Below are positions 46,560 to 56,464 of a stretch of 64,000 bases of DNA, one piece after another. Source of the DNA: Pseudohongiella spirulinae (GTDB lineage Bacteria > Pseudomonadota > Gammaproteobacteria > Pseudomonadales > Pseudohongiellaceae); contig NZ_CP013189.1 in NCBI RefSeq assembly GCF_001444425.1, forward strand, positions 62,001 to 126,000, in the 5' to 3' direction. Position numbers and translations under genes: made by a program. The notes beneath the pieces are model-generated. The model was given only the letters and a program-made list of their open reading frames with translations, made no database searches and had not been told where the DNA came from. Numbering within the stretch: the stretch's first letter is position 1; each line of letters begins with the position of its first letter.

Positions 46560-46741
46560 ATTCACAGTTTTGGACGATTTCGGTCCAAACTGTATTCCCA
46601 GCGGCAAAATTAGGCGGTACACTGCTTTGAGGAGTCGGTGTTGACTCCAGCAGTTGGCACATTTGTCAACTGTGTTAATAAATAATGGGAACTGTCTGAA
46701 CTCGCGTCAGTCGAATCCCTTGGAAAGAGCAAGAGAGCAAT
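46560..46741 (+). promoter_or_regulatory. structured leader region of the cold-shock gene
   Basis: Contains a hairpin near the upstream gene's end (about 46564-46593, ACAGTTT-GGAC with GTCC-AAACTGT), then two tandem hairpins, GGAGTC/GACTCC (46631-46648) and CAGTTG/CAACTG (46651-46672). Long structured leaders are common for csp genes and control translation by temperature. No promoter box is clear enough to mark. Confidence 0.4.
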
Positions 46742-46951
46742 ATGTCACAGCAAGTAGAAGGTACCGTTAAGTGGTTCAATGACGAAAAAGGCTTCGGCTT
46801 CATTGAACAGGAAGGTGGGAAGGACGTATTCGTCCATTTTAGTGCCATTAACGGTACTGGAAGAAGAACGCTGCATGAAGGCCAGAAAGTTACTATGGAA
46901 GTGACTCAAGGCCAAAAAGGCCCCCAGGCGGAAAACGTTAATCCCCTGTAA
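46742..46951 (+). CDS. cold-shock protein, CspA family
   Basis: 69 residues, single OB-fold cold-shock domain. [15 protein letters not shown] carries RNP1 and VFVHFSAI carries RNP2. Binds single-stranded nucleic acid and melts mRNA structure. Monocistronic with a strong terminator 8 bp after the stop. Confidence 0.95.
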   Translation: MSQQVEGTVKWFNDEKGFGFIEQEGGKDVFVHFSAINGTGRRTLHEGQKVTMEVTQGQKGPQAENVNPL

Positions 46952-46958
46952 TACAAAG

Positions 46959-46989
46959 AACGCAGGGCGTGAAACCCCTGCGTTTTTTT
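46959..46989 (+). terminator. intrinsic terminator of the cold-shock gene
   Basis: AACGCAGGG (46959-46967) and CCCTGCGTT (46976-46984) with an 8-base loop, followed by a T-run to 46989. Also faces the convergent rpiA. Confidence 0.88.
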
Positions 46990-47008
46990 ATCACTGATTA
47001 TCAGAAGA

Positions 47009-47683
47009 CTAATCTGCTGTTAGTGTTCTGAGGCCGTCTTTTGTGCCAAGAATCAGTTTGTCTGCAGGGCGGAGCGCAAACAGACCATTGGTTACCACAC
47101 CTGTGATCTGATTGAGTTGTTGCTCCAGAGTGCGTGGGTCTACGATATTCATATTGTGAATATCGATAATTATGTTGCCGTTATCGGTTATGCAGCCGTC
47201 GCGATAAACCGGGTCACCGCCGAGTTTCACTATCTCGCGGCCGACGTAGCTGCGTGCCATGGGGATGACTTCGACCGGAAGCGGAAACGTCCCCAGAACA
47301 TCCACCATCTTGCTGCCATCGGCGATGCACACGAATTCGCGTGCAACTGCAGCGATAATTTTTTCCCGCGTTAATGCCCCGCCGCCGCCTTTGATCAGTT
47401 GCAGATACTTATTGGCCTCATCAGCACCATCCACGTAGATGCTGACCTCGGGTGCGGCGTTCAGATCCATGACTTCTATGCCGAGTGCCTTAAGGCGCCG
47501 GGCAGTTTCCTCCGAGCTCGCTACTGTGGCATAGATGTCATCGCGAAATTCACCAAGATATTCGATAAACAGGTTGGCCGTGGAGCCAGTGCCGACGCCA
47601 ATAATCATGCGGTCATCGAGCCTTTCTTTAACGTATTGCGCCGCCGCCCGCGCGACTGCTTTTTTTAATTCGTTCTGGTCCAT
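47009..47683 (-). CDS. rpiA: ribose-5-phosphate isomerase A
   Basis: 224 residues. [15 protein letters not shown], the catalytic DGADEAN and [12 protein letters not shown] motifs are intact. Interconverts ribose-5-phosphate and ribulose-5-phosphate. Divergent from ilvA, 105 bp apart. Confidence 0.96.
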   Translation of the reverse strand: MDQNELKKAVARAAAQYVKERLDDRMIIGVGTGSTANLFIEYLGEFRDDIYATVASSEETARRLKALGIEVMDLNAAPEVSIYVDGADEANKYLQLIKGGGGALTREKIIAAVAREFVCIADGSKMVDVLGTFPLPVEVIPMARSYVGREIVKLGGDPVYRDGCITDNGNIIIDIHNMNIVDPRTLEQQLNQITGVVTNGLFALRPADKLILGTKDGLRTLTAD

Positions 47684-47788
47684 GATGCTATCCTGTGCAG
47701 ATCAGTAAACTTAATTGGGACATGAGCTTTCTTGCGGGCAATAATAGCCTCCGGCAAGCTGATTTCCAAACTTGAAACGGTTAATGAC

Positions 47789-49303
47789 ATGGAAAGATAT
47801 ATAAAAGATATCCTCTCGGCGCGTGTCTACGACGTAGCGATTGAAACGCCGGTGCACGAAGCGCCCGGCTTGTCGCGGCGTCTGGACAATCGGATATTGC
47901 TGAAGCGGGAGGATATGCAGCCGGTGTTCAGTTTCAAGCTGCGAGGCGCTTTTAACCGGATGTCTGGGCTCAGCAGGGAGGCAGCGGCTCGCGGTGTTAT
48001 TGCAGCCAGTGCCGGCAACCATGCACAGGGTATAGCCCTGGCGGGCAATGCACTGGGTATCGACACGACTATTGTCATGCCAGTGACTACACCGGGTATC
48101 AAGGTTGATGCAGTGCGCAATCGAGGGGCGCAGGTGGTTCTGCATGGTGATACCTACAATGATGCGGCTGAGTATGCCATGGGCCTTGTCGAAGAGAAGG
48201 GCCTGACGTTTGTGCATGCCTTTGATGACAAGGCTGTAATTGCCGGACAGGGTACAGTTGGCGTGGAAATTCTGCGGCAGTACAGCGGTGAGTTGGACGC
48301 CATTTTTGTCCCCGTAGGCGGAGGCGGGCTGATGGCCGGTATGGCTGCCTACATCAAATATATCCGCCCGGATATTCGCATGATTGCTGTCGAGGCTGAG
48401 GATTCGGCCTGTCTTAAGGCGGCCCTGGAAGCCGGGCGTCGGGTCAAATTATCGCAGGTGGGTCTGTTTGCTGACGGCGTGGCTGTCAATCAGGTTGGAA
48501 AAAATACCTTCGCTATTTTGCGTCAATGTGTCGATGAGGTGATCACCGTCAACACAGATGAGATATGTGCAGCGATCAAGGATGTATTTGATGATACCCG
48601 CACGGTCGCCGAGCCGGCCGGTGCCCTGGCAGTAGCCGGCATGAAACGCTACATACAGATGCATCAGGCCAGGGAGCAGACGCTGCTGTCGGTGGTGACG
48701 GGTGCCAATGTCAATTTCGACCGTCTGCGTCATATTGCGGAACGTGCCGAGCTTGGCGAGTCACGCGAGGCTGTGCTTGCGGTCACGATTAATGAACAGC
48801 CGGGCAGCTTTCGAGAGTTCTCGCAGATTCTGGGCCGCCGCAATATCACCGAGTTCAACTATCGTTACGGCTCGCCTGACAAGGCGCAGATTTTTGTGGG
48901 TGTCGAAGTTGCTCGTGGTTCAGCCGGACGCGCAGAGCTGCTGGCCGAACTGTCCGAAAAAGGCCTGGTTGCTCACGATATGACAGAAAATGAAGCGGCT
49001 AAGGTGCATATCAGGCACATGGTCGGCGGGCGGAATCAGTCCGTGGCCAATGAGCGGGTGTTCCGGTTCGAGTTTCCGGAACGCCCCGGTGCACTGATGA
49101 CTTTCCTGGATCTGCTAGGCGGTCGGTGGAATATCTCCATGTTCCACTATCGCAACCACGGTGCCGCTTATGGGCGTGTTATGGTCGGTATTCAGGTGCC
49201 GGCTTCGGACCGCAAAGCTTTCGATGCCTTTTTACGGGAGATTAATTACCCGTACCGGGAAGAAACTGACAACATTGCCTACCAGACTTTCCTTGGGCCC
49301 TGA
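47789..49303 (+). CDS. ilvA: threonine dehydratase, biosynthetic IlvA
   Basis: 504 residues from the ATG at 47789; a TTG at 47732 would add 19 residues that do not fit the family. PLP lysine in the VFSFKLRGA segment, phosphate loop GGGGLMAGM, and two C-terminal ACT-like regulatory domains (about 325-400 and 420-500) that respond to isoleucine and valine. First step of isoleucine synthesis. Full length for the long, allosteric form. Confidence 0.95.
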   Translation: MERYIKDILSARVYDVAIETPVHEAPGLSRRLDNRILLKREDMQPVFSFKLRGAFNRMSGLSREAAARGVIAASAGNHAQGIALAGNALGIDTTIVMPVTTPGIKVDAVRNRGAQVVLHGDTYNDAAEYAMGLVEEKGLTFVHAFDDKAVIAGQGTVGVEILRQYSGELDAIFVPVGGGGLMAGMAAYIKYIRPDIRMIAVEAEDSACLKAALEAGRRVKLSQVGLFADGVAVNQVGKNTFAILRQCVDEVITVNTDEICAAIKDVFDDTRTVAEPAGALAVAGMKRYIQMHQAREQTLLSVVTGANVNFDRLRHIAERAELGESREAVLAVTINEQPGSFREFSQILGRRNITEFNYRYGSPDKAQIFVGVEVARGSAGRAELLAELSEKGLVAHDMTENEAAKVHIRHMVGGRNQSVANERVFRFEFPERPGALMTFLDLLGGRWNISMFHYRNHGAAYGRVMVGIQVPASDRKAFDAFLREINYPYREETDNIAYQTFLGP

Positions 49304-49329
49304 GGCAGAGCCCTTGGCCAAGAGAACAC

Positions 49330-49644
49330 TTAGCCAAGATAGGAGCAGCAGTAGTCAGTCACATCCAATACTTTTATATCAAAGGCGGAATTGGCAGGTA
49401 CCTCAAAGCTGTCACCGCCACCTATCTTGTGCCACAGGTCTTCGCCTGGCAGTAACACTTCCACCTGTCCAGCCAGGATTTCCATGATCTCTTTTTTGTC
49501 GGTGCCAAAGCGATATTCGCCAGGCATCATGATGCCCAGCGTTTTTACATCGCCGTTGGCAAATTCGATGGTGCGGCTAGTGACCTTGCCATCAAAGTAC
49601 ATATTGGCTTTTTTAACCACGGTGACGTTTTCAAATTTGCTCAT
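49330..49644 (-). CDS. ppnP: pyrimidine/purine nucleoside phosphorylase PpnP
   Basis: 104 residues from the ATG at 49644; upstream frame to 49677 lies inside psd. Small cupin (former DUF1255): [39 protein letters not shown] and [15 protein letters not shown] match PpnP. Cleaves nucleosides with phosphate. The start overlaps the end of psd by 14 bases, so co-transcription is likely. Confidence 0.9.
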   Translation of the reverse strand: MSKFENVTVVKKANMYFDGKVTSRTIEFANGDVKTLGIMMPGEYRFGTDKKEIMEILAGQVEVLLPGEDLWHKIGGGDSFEVPANSAFDIKVLDVTDYCCSYLG

Positions 49645-50524
49645 TTTTAGATTCCATACAGTTGAGGTTAGAAACAATATTACCTATAGATTCGCCCATA
49701 TAAACGGTCTTGCCGGCCTGGAGAGTGCCCGACAAGCGACTCATGCCGGGCCCGAACAATGCAATGACTGTGGAGCCGAGCCGAAAGCGGCCCATTTCAG
49801 AGCCGGGAGCCAGCTCAATGGCAGGTGTGTGATCGCCATAGGGTGTAGACAACAGGCCGTGAGCCGCCGGTGCGGCCTGCCCGGCCCAAACAGTGTCGAT
49901 GCCGGCGACAATCATCGCGCCGACCAAAACCAGGGCCATGGGGCCATGATCCGTATCAAACAGGCAGACCAGCCGTTCATTGCGGGCAAACAGATTATCC
50001 ACCCGCTCGCTGGTCAGCTGGTTTACAGAAAATAGCTGACCCGGCACATAAATGGTTTCCCGCAAACGTGCTCCCAATGGCATATGAACCCGGTGATAGT
50101 CTTTAGGTGACAGATAAATGGTGGCGAAATTACCGCCCTGAAATTCTTCGGCCAGACAGGCATCGCCGCCCAGCAGTGTCTGTACGCTGTAATACCGGCC
50201 CTTGGCCTGCAGCAACTGGTCATCCTCGATCGGTCCCGCCTGACTGACCATGCCATCAGCCGGGCACAAAATAGTATCTCTGCCTGGTGCCAGCGGTCGG
50301 GCATCGGGCCTGAGTTCACGGGTAAAAAAATCGTTAAAGCAGGAATACGCCCGAAGCTCAGGCTCTGCGGCCTGACTCATATCCACCTGATAGCGTCTGG
50401 CAAACCAGCCTATAAATGCATTCTTGACCCAGCCGATGCGGCATTGCGCCAGCACAGCGACGGTTCTGGACAATAAATGATGCGGAAGCAGAAACTGCAT
50501 CCAGATAAACAGCTTATCTTTCAT
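49631..50524 (-). CDS. psd: phosphatidylserine decarboxylase
   Basis: 297 residues. Pyruvoyl enzyme with the self-cleavage motif LGST ([13 protein letters not shown]), the catalytic His in DYHRVHMPL and an N-terminal membrane-associated part ([23 protein letters not shown] region). Makes phosphatidylethanolamine at the inner membrane. Divergent from motA; psd, motAB, rsgA, orn and queG form a cluster also known in Pseudomonas as I recall. Confidence 0.95.
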   Translation of the reverse strand: MKDKLFIWMQFLLPHHLLSRTVAVLAQCRIGWVKNAFIGWFARRYQVDMSQAAEPELRAYSCFNDFFTRELRPDARPLAPGRDTILCPADGMVSQAGPIEDDQLLQAKGRYYSVQTLLGGDACLAEEFQGGNFATIYLSPKDYHRVHMPLGARLRETIYVPGQLFSVNQLTSERVDNLFARNERLVCLFDTDHGPMALVLVGAMIVAGIDTVWAGQAAPAAHGLLSTPYGDHTPAIELAPGSEMGRFRLGSTVIALFGPGMSRLSGTLQAGKTVYMGESIGNIVSNLNCMESKNEQI

Positions 50525-50606
50525 ATTCGGGCTAATGATTTGGTGAATTCGACCGATGTACTAAGGACGGGCGGCAGTATTCTACACCCTGGAGGATTAT
50601 CGGGTC

Positions 50607-51458
50607 ATGTTGTTTATCATTGGGGCGCTGGTTGTTGTTTTCAGTGTGGCCGGCGGCTATATCATGCACGGCGGTGTGCTGGGTGTGTTATGGCAGCCAT
50701 CGGAATTTATTATCATTCTGGGCGCTGCGCTTGGTGCGTTCCTGATTGCGAACAGTATGCATCTGGTCAAGGAGACTGGCAAGCGCTTGCCGCGCGCCAT
50801 ATTTGGTCAGGCGACCAGCCAGAAGCTGTACCTGGATCTGTTGAGCCTGCTGTTTGATATTTTTAACAAAGCGCGCCGTGAAGGCATGATGTCTATCGAG
50901 GCCGATATTGAAGTGCCGGCGGAAAGCGGCCTGTTTACGCAATATCCGGCCATCCTTAAAGACGACCGTATTGTTGAGTTTCTCACTGATAACCTGCGCA
51001 TCATGACAACCAGTAACCTGGCCCCTCATGAAATAGAGGCCATGATCGATGAAGAGATCGAAACCCAGATGCATGAACTCAGCGAGCCCGCTCATGCCAT
51101 GCACCGTGTCGCCGACGGTCTGCCTGGTTTTGGTATCGTGGCTGCGATTCTGGGCATCGTTATTACCATGCAAAAGTTGGGTGGCCCGCCCGATGAGTTG
51201 GGTAAGAGTGTCGCGGCAGCTCTGGTAGGCACCTTCGTTGGTATTTTCATTGCTTATGGCTTTGTTGGGCCCGTCAGCAATCGCCTGCAGGAAGTGGCTG
51301 ATGCAGAGATCAAAATGTTTGAGTGTATCAAGGCGGCTATCGTAGCGACTGCTAATGGTCTGCCGCCGCAATTGGCAGTAGAATTCGCCCGTAAAACGCT
51401 GTTCTCCGGTGATCGTCCCAGCTTCAGTGAGCTGGATGAACACATCCGCAGTCGCTGA
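50607..51458 (+). CDS. motA: flagellar motor stator protein MotA
   Basis: 283 residues, four membrane helices (first MLFIIGALVVVFSVAGGYIM, last pair around residues 170-225), a large cytoplasmic loop with the charged motor-contact region (LFDIFNKARREGMMSIEADIE), and the proline-containing VADGLPGFGIVAAILGIV. Proton channel with MotB, which starts 13 bp later. GGAGG 11 bases before the ATG. Confidence 0.95.
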   Translation: MLFIIGALVVVFSVAGGYIMHGGVLGVLWQPSEFIIILGAALGAFLIANSMHLVKETGKRLPRAIFGQATSQKLYLDLLSLLFDIFNKARREGMMSIEADIEVPAESGLFTQYPAILKDDRIVEFLTDNLRIMTTSNLAPHEIEAMIDEEIETQMHELSEPAHAMHRVADGLPGFGIVAAILGIVITMQKLGGPPDELGKSVAAALVGTFVGIFIAYGFVGPVSNRLQEVADAEIKMFECIKAAIVATANGLPPQLAVEFARKTLFSGDRPSFSELDEHIRSR

Positions 51459-51471
51459 TTGAGGCCAGGTT

Positions 51472-52419
51472 TTGGAAAAGTCAGAACAGACGATTGTCAT
51501 AAAACGTGTCAAGAAGACCGCCGCTGGTCATCACGGTGGTTCCTGGAAAATCGCGTTTGCTGATTTTGCTCTGGCATTGATGGCCTTTTTCCTGGTTTTG
51601 TGGCTTATCGAAAGCACTACGGATCTGGAGAAGATGGTTATCGCCGGCTACTTTTCTGATCCCCGTGCACTGGCTAATGCGGGTGACGGCGGAACCCCCT
51701 ATGTGCTGGACCTGGGCGGCAGGCCATTGAATGTTGCGAATCAGGGTCTGAACCTGGCGTTGGTACAGGAAGATCAGGAGCAGTTTGTTGAGCCGTCGGA
51801 TGAGCTGGAAAACCCCGAGTTGGCAGAGTTGGCGCGATTGCGTCAGATCGAGTTGCTGGAAAGCGCCCGCGGACAAATTGAAGAAGTTGTGGCAGGCAAT
51901 CAGAGCTTCGAGTGGTTCGGTGACTCCGCGACCATGGAAATTACCGATGAAGGTCTGAGTATCCAAATTGTGGATCGTGAAAATCGGCCCATTTTTGATG
52001 TTGGTTCCAGCCAGATGCGTCCTTACGCCCGACAAATCTTGTGGTCACTGGCGGCTATCCTGGACGATTTGCCTAACAAAATCAGTGTGTATGGCCATAC
52101 TGACAGTTTGCCTTTCGGAGATAATGGTGGCCAGTATACAAACTGGGAGCTGTCTTCAGATCGAGCTAATACCGCCAGGCGCGCTCTGGTTGAAGGTGGG
52201 CTGGAGTATGAGCGATTCGCTCAGATTGTTGGTATGGGGTCATCGATCCCTCTGCTGGAGGACAATCCAGAGGACCCGGGTAATCGACGCATCGTCATCA
52301 TGGTGCTCAATGAGCTGGCCGAGCAGCGCCTGATCGATAATGTCCGGCAATCTGAGTTGGAAGGTGCCGCACCACCTGAAGATGAGCTGACTGATGAGGA
52401 ACTTCCCGAGATATTCTGA
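51472..52419 (+). CDS. motB: flagellar motor stator protein MotB
   Basis: 315 residues, TTG start. One membrane helix carrying the essential proton-binding Asp (D31, FADFALALMAFFLVLW) and a C-terminal OmpA-like peptidoglycan-binding domain (ISVYGHTDSLPF, LSSDRANTARRALV). Acidic C-terminal tail. No other flagellar genes are in the window, so motAB is detached from the main flagellar cluster here as in many gammaproteobacteria. Confidence 0.95.
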   Translation: MEKSEQTIVIKRVKKTAAGHHGGSWKIAFADFALALMAFFLVLWLIESTTDLEKMVIAGYFSDPRALANAGDGGTPYVLDLGGRPLNVANQGLNLALVQEDQEQFVEPSDELENPELAELARLRQIELLESARGQIEEVVAGNQSFEWFGDSATMEITDEGLSIQIVDRENRPIFDVGSSQMRPYARQILWSLAAILDDLPNKISVYGHTDSLPFGDNGGQYTNWELSSDRANTARRALVEGGLEYERFAQIVGMGSSIPLLEDNPEDPGNRRIVIMVLNELAEQRLIDNVRQSELEGAAPPEDELTDEELPEIF

Positions 52420-52440
52420 TTGGTTGGCAAGCCGGTCAGA

Positions 52441-53451
52441 TCAGCGCTCACTGTCCAGACTCAGGAGAATCTGCCGGTAACTTGCCAGCCTTGATTCGTC
52501 AATTTCCCCGTTCGCGGCGGCTGCCCGCAAAGCACAGCCGGGCTCTTCTGTATGACGGCAGTCGCGAAAACGGCATTGTCCAAGGAAGGGGCGGAACTCG
52601 ATAAAACCATGAGCCAGCTCTTCAGGCTCTATATGCCACAAGCCAAATTCACGAATACCAGGCGAATCGATCAGATCGCCGCTGCCGGGCAGATGATAAA
52701 GCCGGGTAGCGGTTGTGGTGTGAGTGCCCTTTTCGTGTCCGACTGACAGATCGCCGACGGCTGCCATGAATTCATCCGTGTCAGAGCCTCTAAGCGAATT
52801 GATAAGTGAAGACTTGCCAACTCCCGATTGCCCGACAAATACGGCAGTGCGTGACAAAAGCCGTTCTTTGAGCTGGCCAATACCCTGGCCGGAGTGGCTG
52901 GACAGCGTTAATGTTTCATAGCCAATTTTCCGGTATCTCTCTAACAATTGGCTCAGTTTGTCGTCGCCATCTGCGGGCACCAGATCGGCTTTATTCAGCA
53001 AGATCAGAGCGCGCAACTGCTGCTCCTCAATGGCGACCAGATAGCGGTCAATCAGATTGCCGAAGGGTTCTGGAACCGGGGCAATGACCACTACTACAAC
53101 GTCGACATTGGCCGCAATCGGGCGCAATTGGCCTCGATTATTGGGGCGACTCATCACGGTATGGCGAGGCTGCTGAGCAACTATGACGCCGGTATGTTCT
53201 CCATCAGGTTGCCAGATGACTTTGTCGCCAGTCACAAGGGGTGGCAGATTGCTGCGTTGGTGGCAGCGCAGCAGCTCACCCTGCTTCGAACCCTCCAGAG
53301 GCTCGACATCCAGTTGCTGGCCATAGTGACAGACGATCAGCCCCAGCGCCTGCTCGCCGGGGGTGATCGGGTCGTCGGCACGTTTGTTATGCCGGCGCTG
53401 TTGATTGCCGATGCGGCGGAGCTGTTGCTGATTTAGTCTTCGTTTGGTCAT
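52441..53451 (-). CDS. rsgA: ribosome small-subunit-dependent GTPase RsgA
   Basis: 336 residues from the ATG at 53451 (MTKRRLNQQQLRRI); the longer frame to 53535 overlaps the orn leader. Circularly permuted GTPase: G4 LLNKADLV before G1 GQSGVGKSSLIN, then G3 DSPG, and a C-terminal zinc motif (CRFRDCRHTEEPGCAL). N-terminal OB-fold. Aids late 30S maturation. Divergent from orn. Confidence 0.95.
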   Translation of the reverse strand: MTKRRLNQQQLRRIGNQQRRHNKRADDPITPGEQALGLIVCHYGQQLDVEPLEGSKQGELLRCHQRSNLPPLVTGDKVIWQPDGEHTGVIVAQQPRHTVMSRPNNRGQLRPIAANVDVVVVVIAPVPEPFGNLIDRYLVAIEEQQLRALILLNKADLVPADGDDKLSQLLERYRKIGYETLTLSSHSGQGIGQLKERLLSRTAVFVGQSGVGKSSLINSLRGSDTDEFMAAVGDLSVGHEKGTHTTTATRLYHLPGSGDLIDSPGIREFGLWHIEPEELAHGFIEFRPFLGQCRFRDCRHTEEPGCALRAAAANGEIDESRLASYRQILLSLDSER

Positions 53452-53522
53452 GAGCAGGCATTCTATTACAATGGCGGCTCGGTGGAAGCAGTTCTTTTTT
53501 CTTAATATTTCAGGACGTGATG

Positions 53523-54080
53523 ATGTCGGCAGCACAAGTGGATAAAAGCAAAACTTTAATCTGGATTGATATGGAAATGACCGGCCTGGAGCCTGATACC
53601 GATCGTATTATAGAGGTCGCGACGCTGGTGACGGATGCTGACCTGAATATTCTCGCGGAAGGTCCGGTGATTGCTGTTCATCAATCCGATGCGACGCTTG
53701 CTGCCATGGATGACTGGAATCAGAAAACGCATGGTGAGTCGGGACTGATTGAGCGCGTGAAGAAAAGTACCATCAGTGATGCTCAGGCGGAACAACAGAC
53801 CCTGGATTTTCTGGGTCAGTGGGCCGATGCCGGCAGCTCCCCCATGTGCGGCAACAGCGTGCATCAGGATCGACGGTTTATGGTGCGCTACATGCCAAAG
53901 CTGGAAGCCTTCTTTCACTATCGCAACCTGGATGTCAGCACAGTGAAAGAGCTGGCGCGCCGCTGGCGGCCGGAGCTGCCCGGCGGATTCACCAAAGTCG
54001 GCAGCCATCAGGCCATGGATGATATCCGGGACTCAGTCAATGAGCTGCGTTACTACCGCGAACACTTCTTCAGGCTGTAA
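53523..54080 (+). CDS. orn: oligoribonuclease
   Basis: About 185 residues. DEDDh exonuclease: WIDMEMTGL, the central DxxQ-like region and [10 protein letters not shown] motif. Degrades 2-5 nt RNAs, including pGpG from c-di-GMP breakdown, which links to the GGDEF-EAL protein. Three start codons stand in a row (GTG 53517, ATG 53520, ATG 53523); AGGA at 53512-53515 favours 53523. Confidence 0.95.
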   Translation: MSAAQVDKSKTLIWIDMEMTGLEPDTDRIIEVATLVTDADLNILAEGPVIAVHQSDATLAAMDDWNQKTHGESGLIERVKKSTISDAQAEQQTLDFLGQWADAGSSPMCGNSVHQDRRFMVRYMPKLEAFFHYRNLDVSTVKELARRWRPELPGGFTKVGSHQAMDDIRDSVNELRYYREHFFRL

Positions 54081-54089
54081 TACGTCCGA

Positions 54090-55193
54090 TCAGTTGTCTT
54101 TGTTTGCAGGTATCGCGGCGTTTGCCTTGCCTTGCTCGCCTCCTTCGCCATGTTGCTGCAACGCCCAGGACACATGCTCGCGCACCAGCTCTGAGGGATG
54201 GTCGACGCGGGCGCGCAGCGCCTGCAGCACCGGGATTGTGGACGGCGCATTGCCCAGGCCGACCGCAAGATTCCGCAGCCAGCCTTCGTAACCGGTGCGG
54301 CGAATGGCTGAACCGGCCGTACGCTCCATAAACTCCTGCTCCGTCCACATGAATAATTCGCTCAACAGACTGTTGTCCAGTCCGTGCCTGGGTGCAAAGT
54401 CTCCTTCTCCGCTGAGCTTGCTGAACTTGTTCCAGGGACAGACCAGTTGGCAGTCGTCACAGCCAAACACCCGGTTGCCGATAAGTGGTCTCAGCTCCTC
54501 GGGTATAGAGCTTTTCAGCTCAATGGTCAGGTAGGAGATGCAGCGCCGCCCGTCGAGCTGATTGGGACCGGTGAAGGCACCGGTGGGGCACAAGTCCAGG
54601 CAAGCGGTGCAGCTTCCGCAGTGAGCGCTGACTGGTTCATCCAGTGGCAAAGGCAGATCGGTAAAAAGCTCGCCCAGAAAAAACCACGAACCGGCCTGAC
54701 GGTTAATCAGCATGGTGTTTTTGCCGATCCAGCCAAGACCAGCCTTCTCCGCGAGGGCACGCTCCAGAACCGGTGCGCTGTCCACAAAGGCCCGGTAGCC
54801 GACCGGGCCTGCTGCCTCGCTTATCTTTTCAGCCAATTGCTGAAGGCGTTTACGAATCAGTTTGTGGTAGTCCCGCCCCCGGGCATAGCGCGAAATGTAG
54901 GCCTGCTCGCGGTTTTTGAGCGGTGCCAGACTCTGATCCTTGTCCAGGCTATAGTCCATGCGCACACTCAACACGCGAATTGTTCCGGGGTGCAGTGATT
55001 GCGGGTCCAGGCGCAAGTCCCGGTGGCGCAGCATGTAGTCCATCTCGCCATGGAAATTGCGCGCCAGCCAGGCATCCAGATGGGGCTGGTAAGCACTCAG
55101 GTCGACATCGGCAACTGCCAGTTGCTGAAAGCCCAGCTCACGGGCCCAGCTGCGAATCTGTTCCAGTAAAGTACTTGCCTGCTCCGGCGTCAT
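54090..55193 (-). CDS. queG: epoxyqueuosine reductase QueG
   Basis: 367 residues. Cobalamin-dependent last step of queuosine synthesis in tRNA. Two 4Fe-4S sites: CGSCTACLDLCPTGAF and CDDCQLVCPWNK with a more distal cysteine; the cobalamin region GWIGKNTML precedes them. C-terminal HEAT-like helices. Convergent with orn, 9 bp apart. Confidence 0.95.
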   Translation of the reverse strand: MTPEQASTLLEQIRSWARELGFQQLAVADVDLSAYQPHLDAWLARNFHGEMDYMLRHRDLRLDPQSLHPGTIRVLSVRMDYSLDKDQSLAPLKNREQAYISRYARGRDYHKLIRKRLQQLAEKISEAAGPVGYRAFVDSAPVLERALAEKAGLGWIGKNTMLINRQAGSWFFLGELFTDLPLPLDEPVSAHCGSCTACLDLCPTGAFTGPNQLDGRRCISYLTIELKSSIPEELRPLIGNRVFGCDDCQLVCPWNKFSKLSGEGDFAPRHGLDNSLLSELFMWTEQEFMERTAGSAIRRTGYEGWLRNLAVGLGNAPSTIPVLQALRARVDHPSELVREHVSWALQQHGEGGEQGKANAAIPANKDN

Positions 55194-55198
55194 GAGGA

Positions 55199-56347
55199 TT
55201 ACAGTTTATTGAGAATAGCCGCCGCCTGCTCCAGCGTGCTGTCATCCTTGCAGAAGCAGAAGCGGATGATGCTGGAGCCTGGGGCATGAGCGTAAAACGG
55301 TGACAGGGGAATGGTAGCAACGCCATGTTCCTGACACAGCCAGGTGACAAACTCCATATCCGTCAGGTCGCTGATGGCGCTGAAGTCCACGCACTGAAAA
55401 TAGGTGCCGGCCGAAGGGGTAAAGGTGAATCGCGACGGTTCGATCAAGCTGCAGAAGGTATCGCGCTTCTGCTGATAAAACGCCGGTAGCTCCAGATGAT
55501 GCTCTGGGCAGTCGCGCATAAAATCAGCAATTGCATATTGAATAAAGCTGGTGGAGGTAAACGTCACAAACTGGTGTACCTTGCGAAATTCTGCCGTCAG
55601 CGCGGCTGGCGCTACGCAGTAGGCTGCCTTCCAGCCCGTGGCATGATAGGTTTTGCCAAATGAAAATACAGCAAAGCTGCGCTCACGCAGCTCAGGATGA
55701 CTGAGCACGCTTTCATGGCGGGCTCCGTCGAACACCATATGCTCATAAACTTCATCAGAGAGCACCAGTATGTCTCGATCCCTGATCAACTCAGCCAGCT
55801 GATCCAGGTCGCTGCGATGAAGTACTGAACCGCTGGGATTGTGCGGGGAGTTGATGATGATCATGCGGGTGCGATCGTTGATTGCATCGCTCAATGCCTG
55901 CCAGTCAATGCCGTAGTCGGGCACCGTGAGCGGAATATGCACCGGCGTGCCACCTGCCAGTTGTACCGCCGGATCGTAAGAGTCATAGGCCGGATCAAAC
56001 ATGATGACTTCATCGCCGCTGCCGATAACTGCCTGAATAGCATCAAAAAGTGCTTCGGTGGCGCCAGAGGTAACAGTGATCTCCTGATCTGCATCGGCCT
56101 GACAGCCGTATAGTTGGGCAACTTTGAGAGCGATCTGCTCACGCAGTTCGGCGACGCCGGTCATGGGAGCATACTGGTTGCGCCGATCGTTAAGATAGAA
56201 ACTGACCCGCTCCCGCAAGGCCGCCGGACAATCAAAATCCGGGAAGCCCTGTGACAGGTTGATGGCATTGTGTTGCTGTGCCATTCTCGTCATGACGGTG
56301 AAAATGGTGGTGCCGACCTGGGGAAGTTTACTGCGCAAGGGTTTCAC
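55199..56347 (-). CDS. methionine-type aminotransferase (YbdL-like)
   Basis: 382 residues from the GTG at 56347; the frame is open to 56386 but homologues begin just before SKLPQVGTTIF. Fold-type I aminotransferase: INLSQGFPDFDCP, NQYAPMTGV, NSPHNPSG, and PLP lysine in SFGKTYHATGWK. This pattern is that of E. coli YbdL, which prefers methionine. Five bases upstream of queG on the same strand, likely co-transcribed. Confidence 0.9.
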   Translation of the reverse strand: MKPLRSKLPQVGTTIFTVMTRMAQQHNAINLSQGFPDFDCPAALRERVSFYLNDRRNQYAPMTGVAELREQIALKVAQLYGCQADADQEITVTSGATEALFDAIQAVIGSGDEVIMFDPAYDSYDPAVQLAGGTPVHIPLTVPDYGIDWQALSDAINDRTRMIIINSPHNPSGSVLHRSDLDQLAELIRDRDILVLSDEVYEHMVFDGARHESVLSHPELRERSFAVFSFGKTYHATGWKAAYCVAPAALTAEFRKVHQFVTFTSTSFIQYAIADFMRDCPEHHLELPAFYQQKRDTFCSLIEPSRFTFTPSAGTYFQCVDFSAISDLTDMEFVTWLCQEHGVATIPLSPFYAHAPGSSIIRFCFCKDDSTLEQAAAILNKL

Positions 56348-56464
56348 CTCTTGGAATAGGAAACAGAAATAGTTAATCAGCGTCATGCAGTCTACACGAT
56401 CTGTGTACTAAGCTAAAAACGGCTTTGCGCTGATATGGTACAGGATTACAAAAGGAAGACTCTG

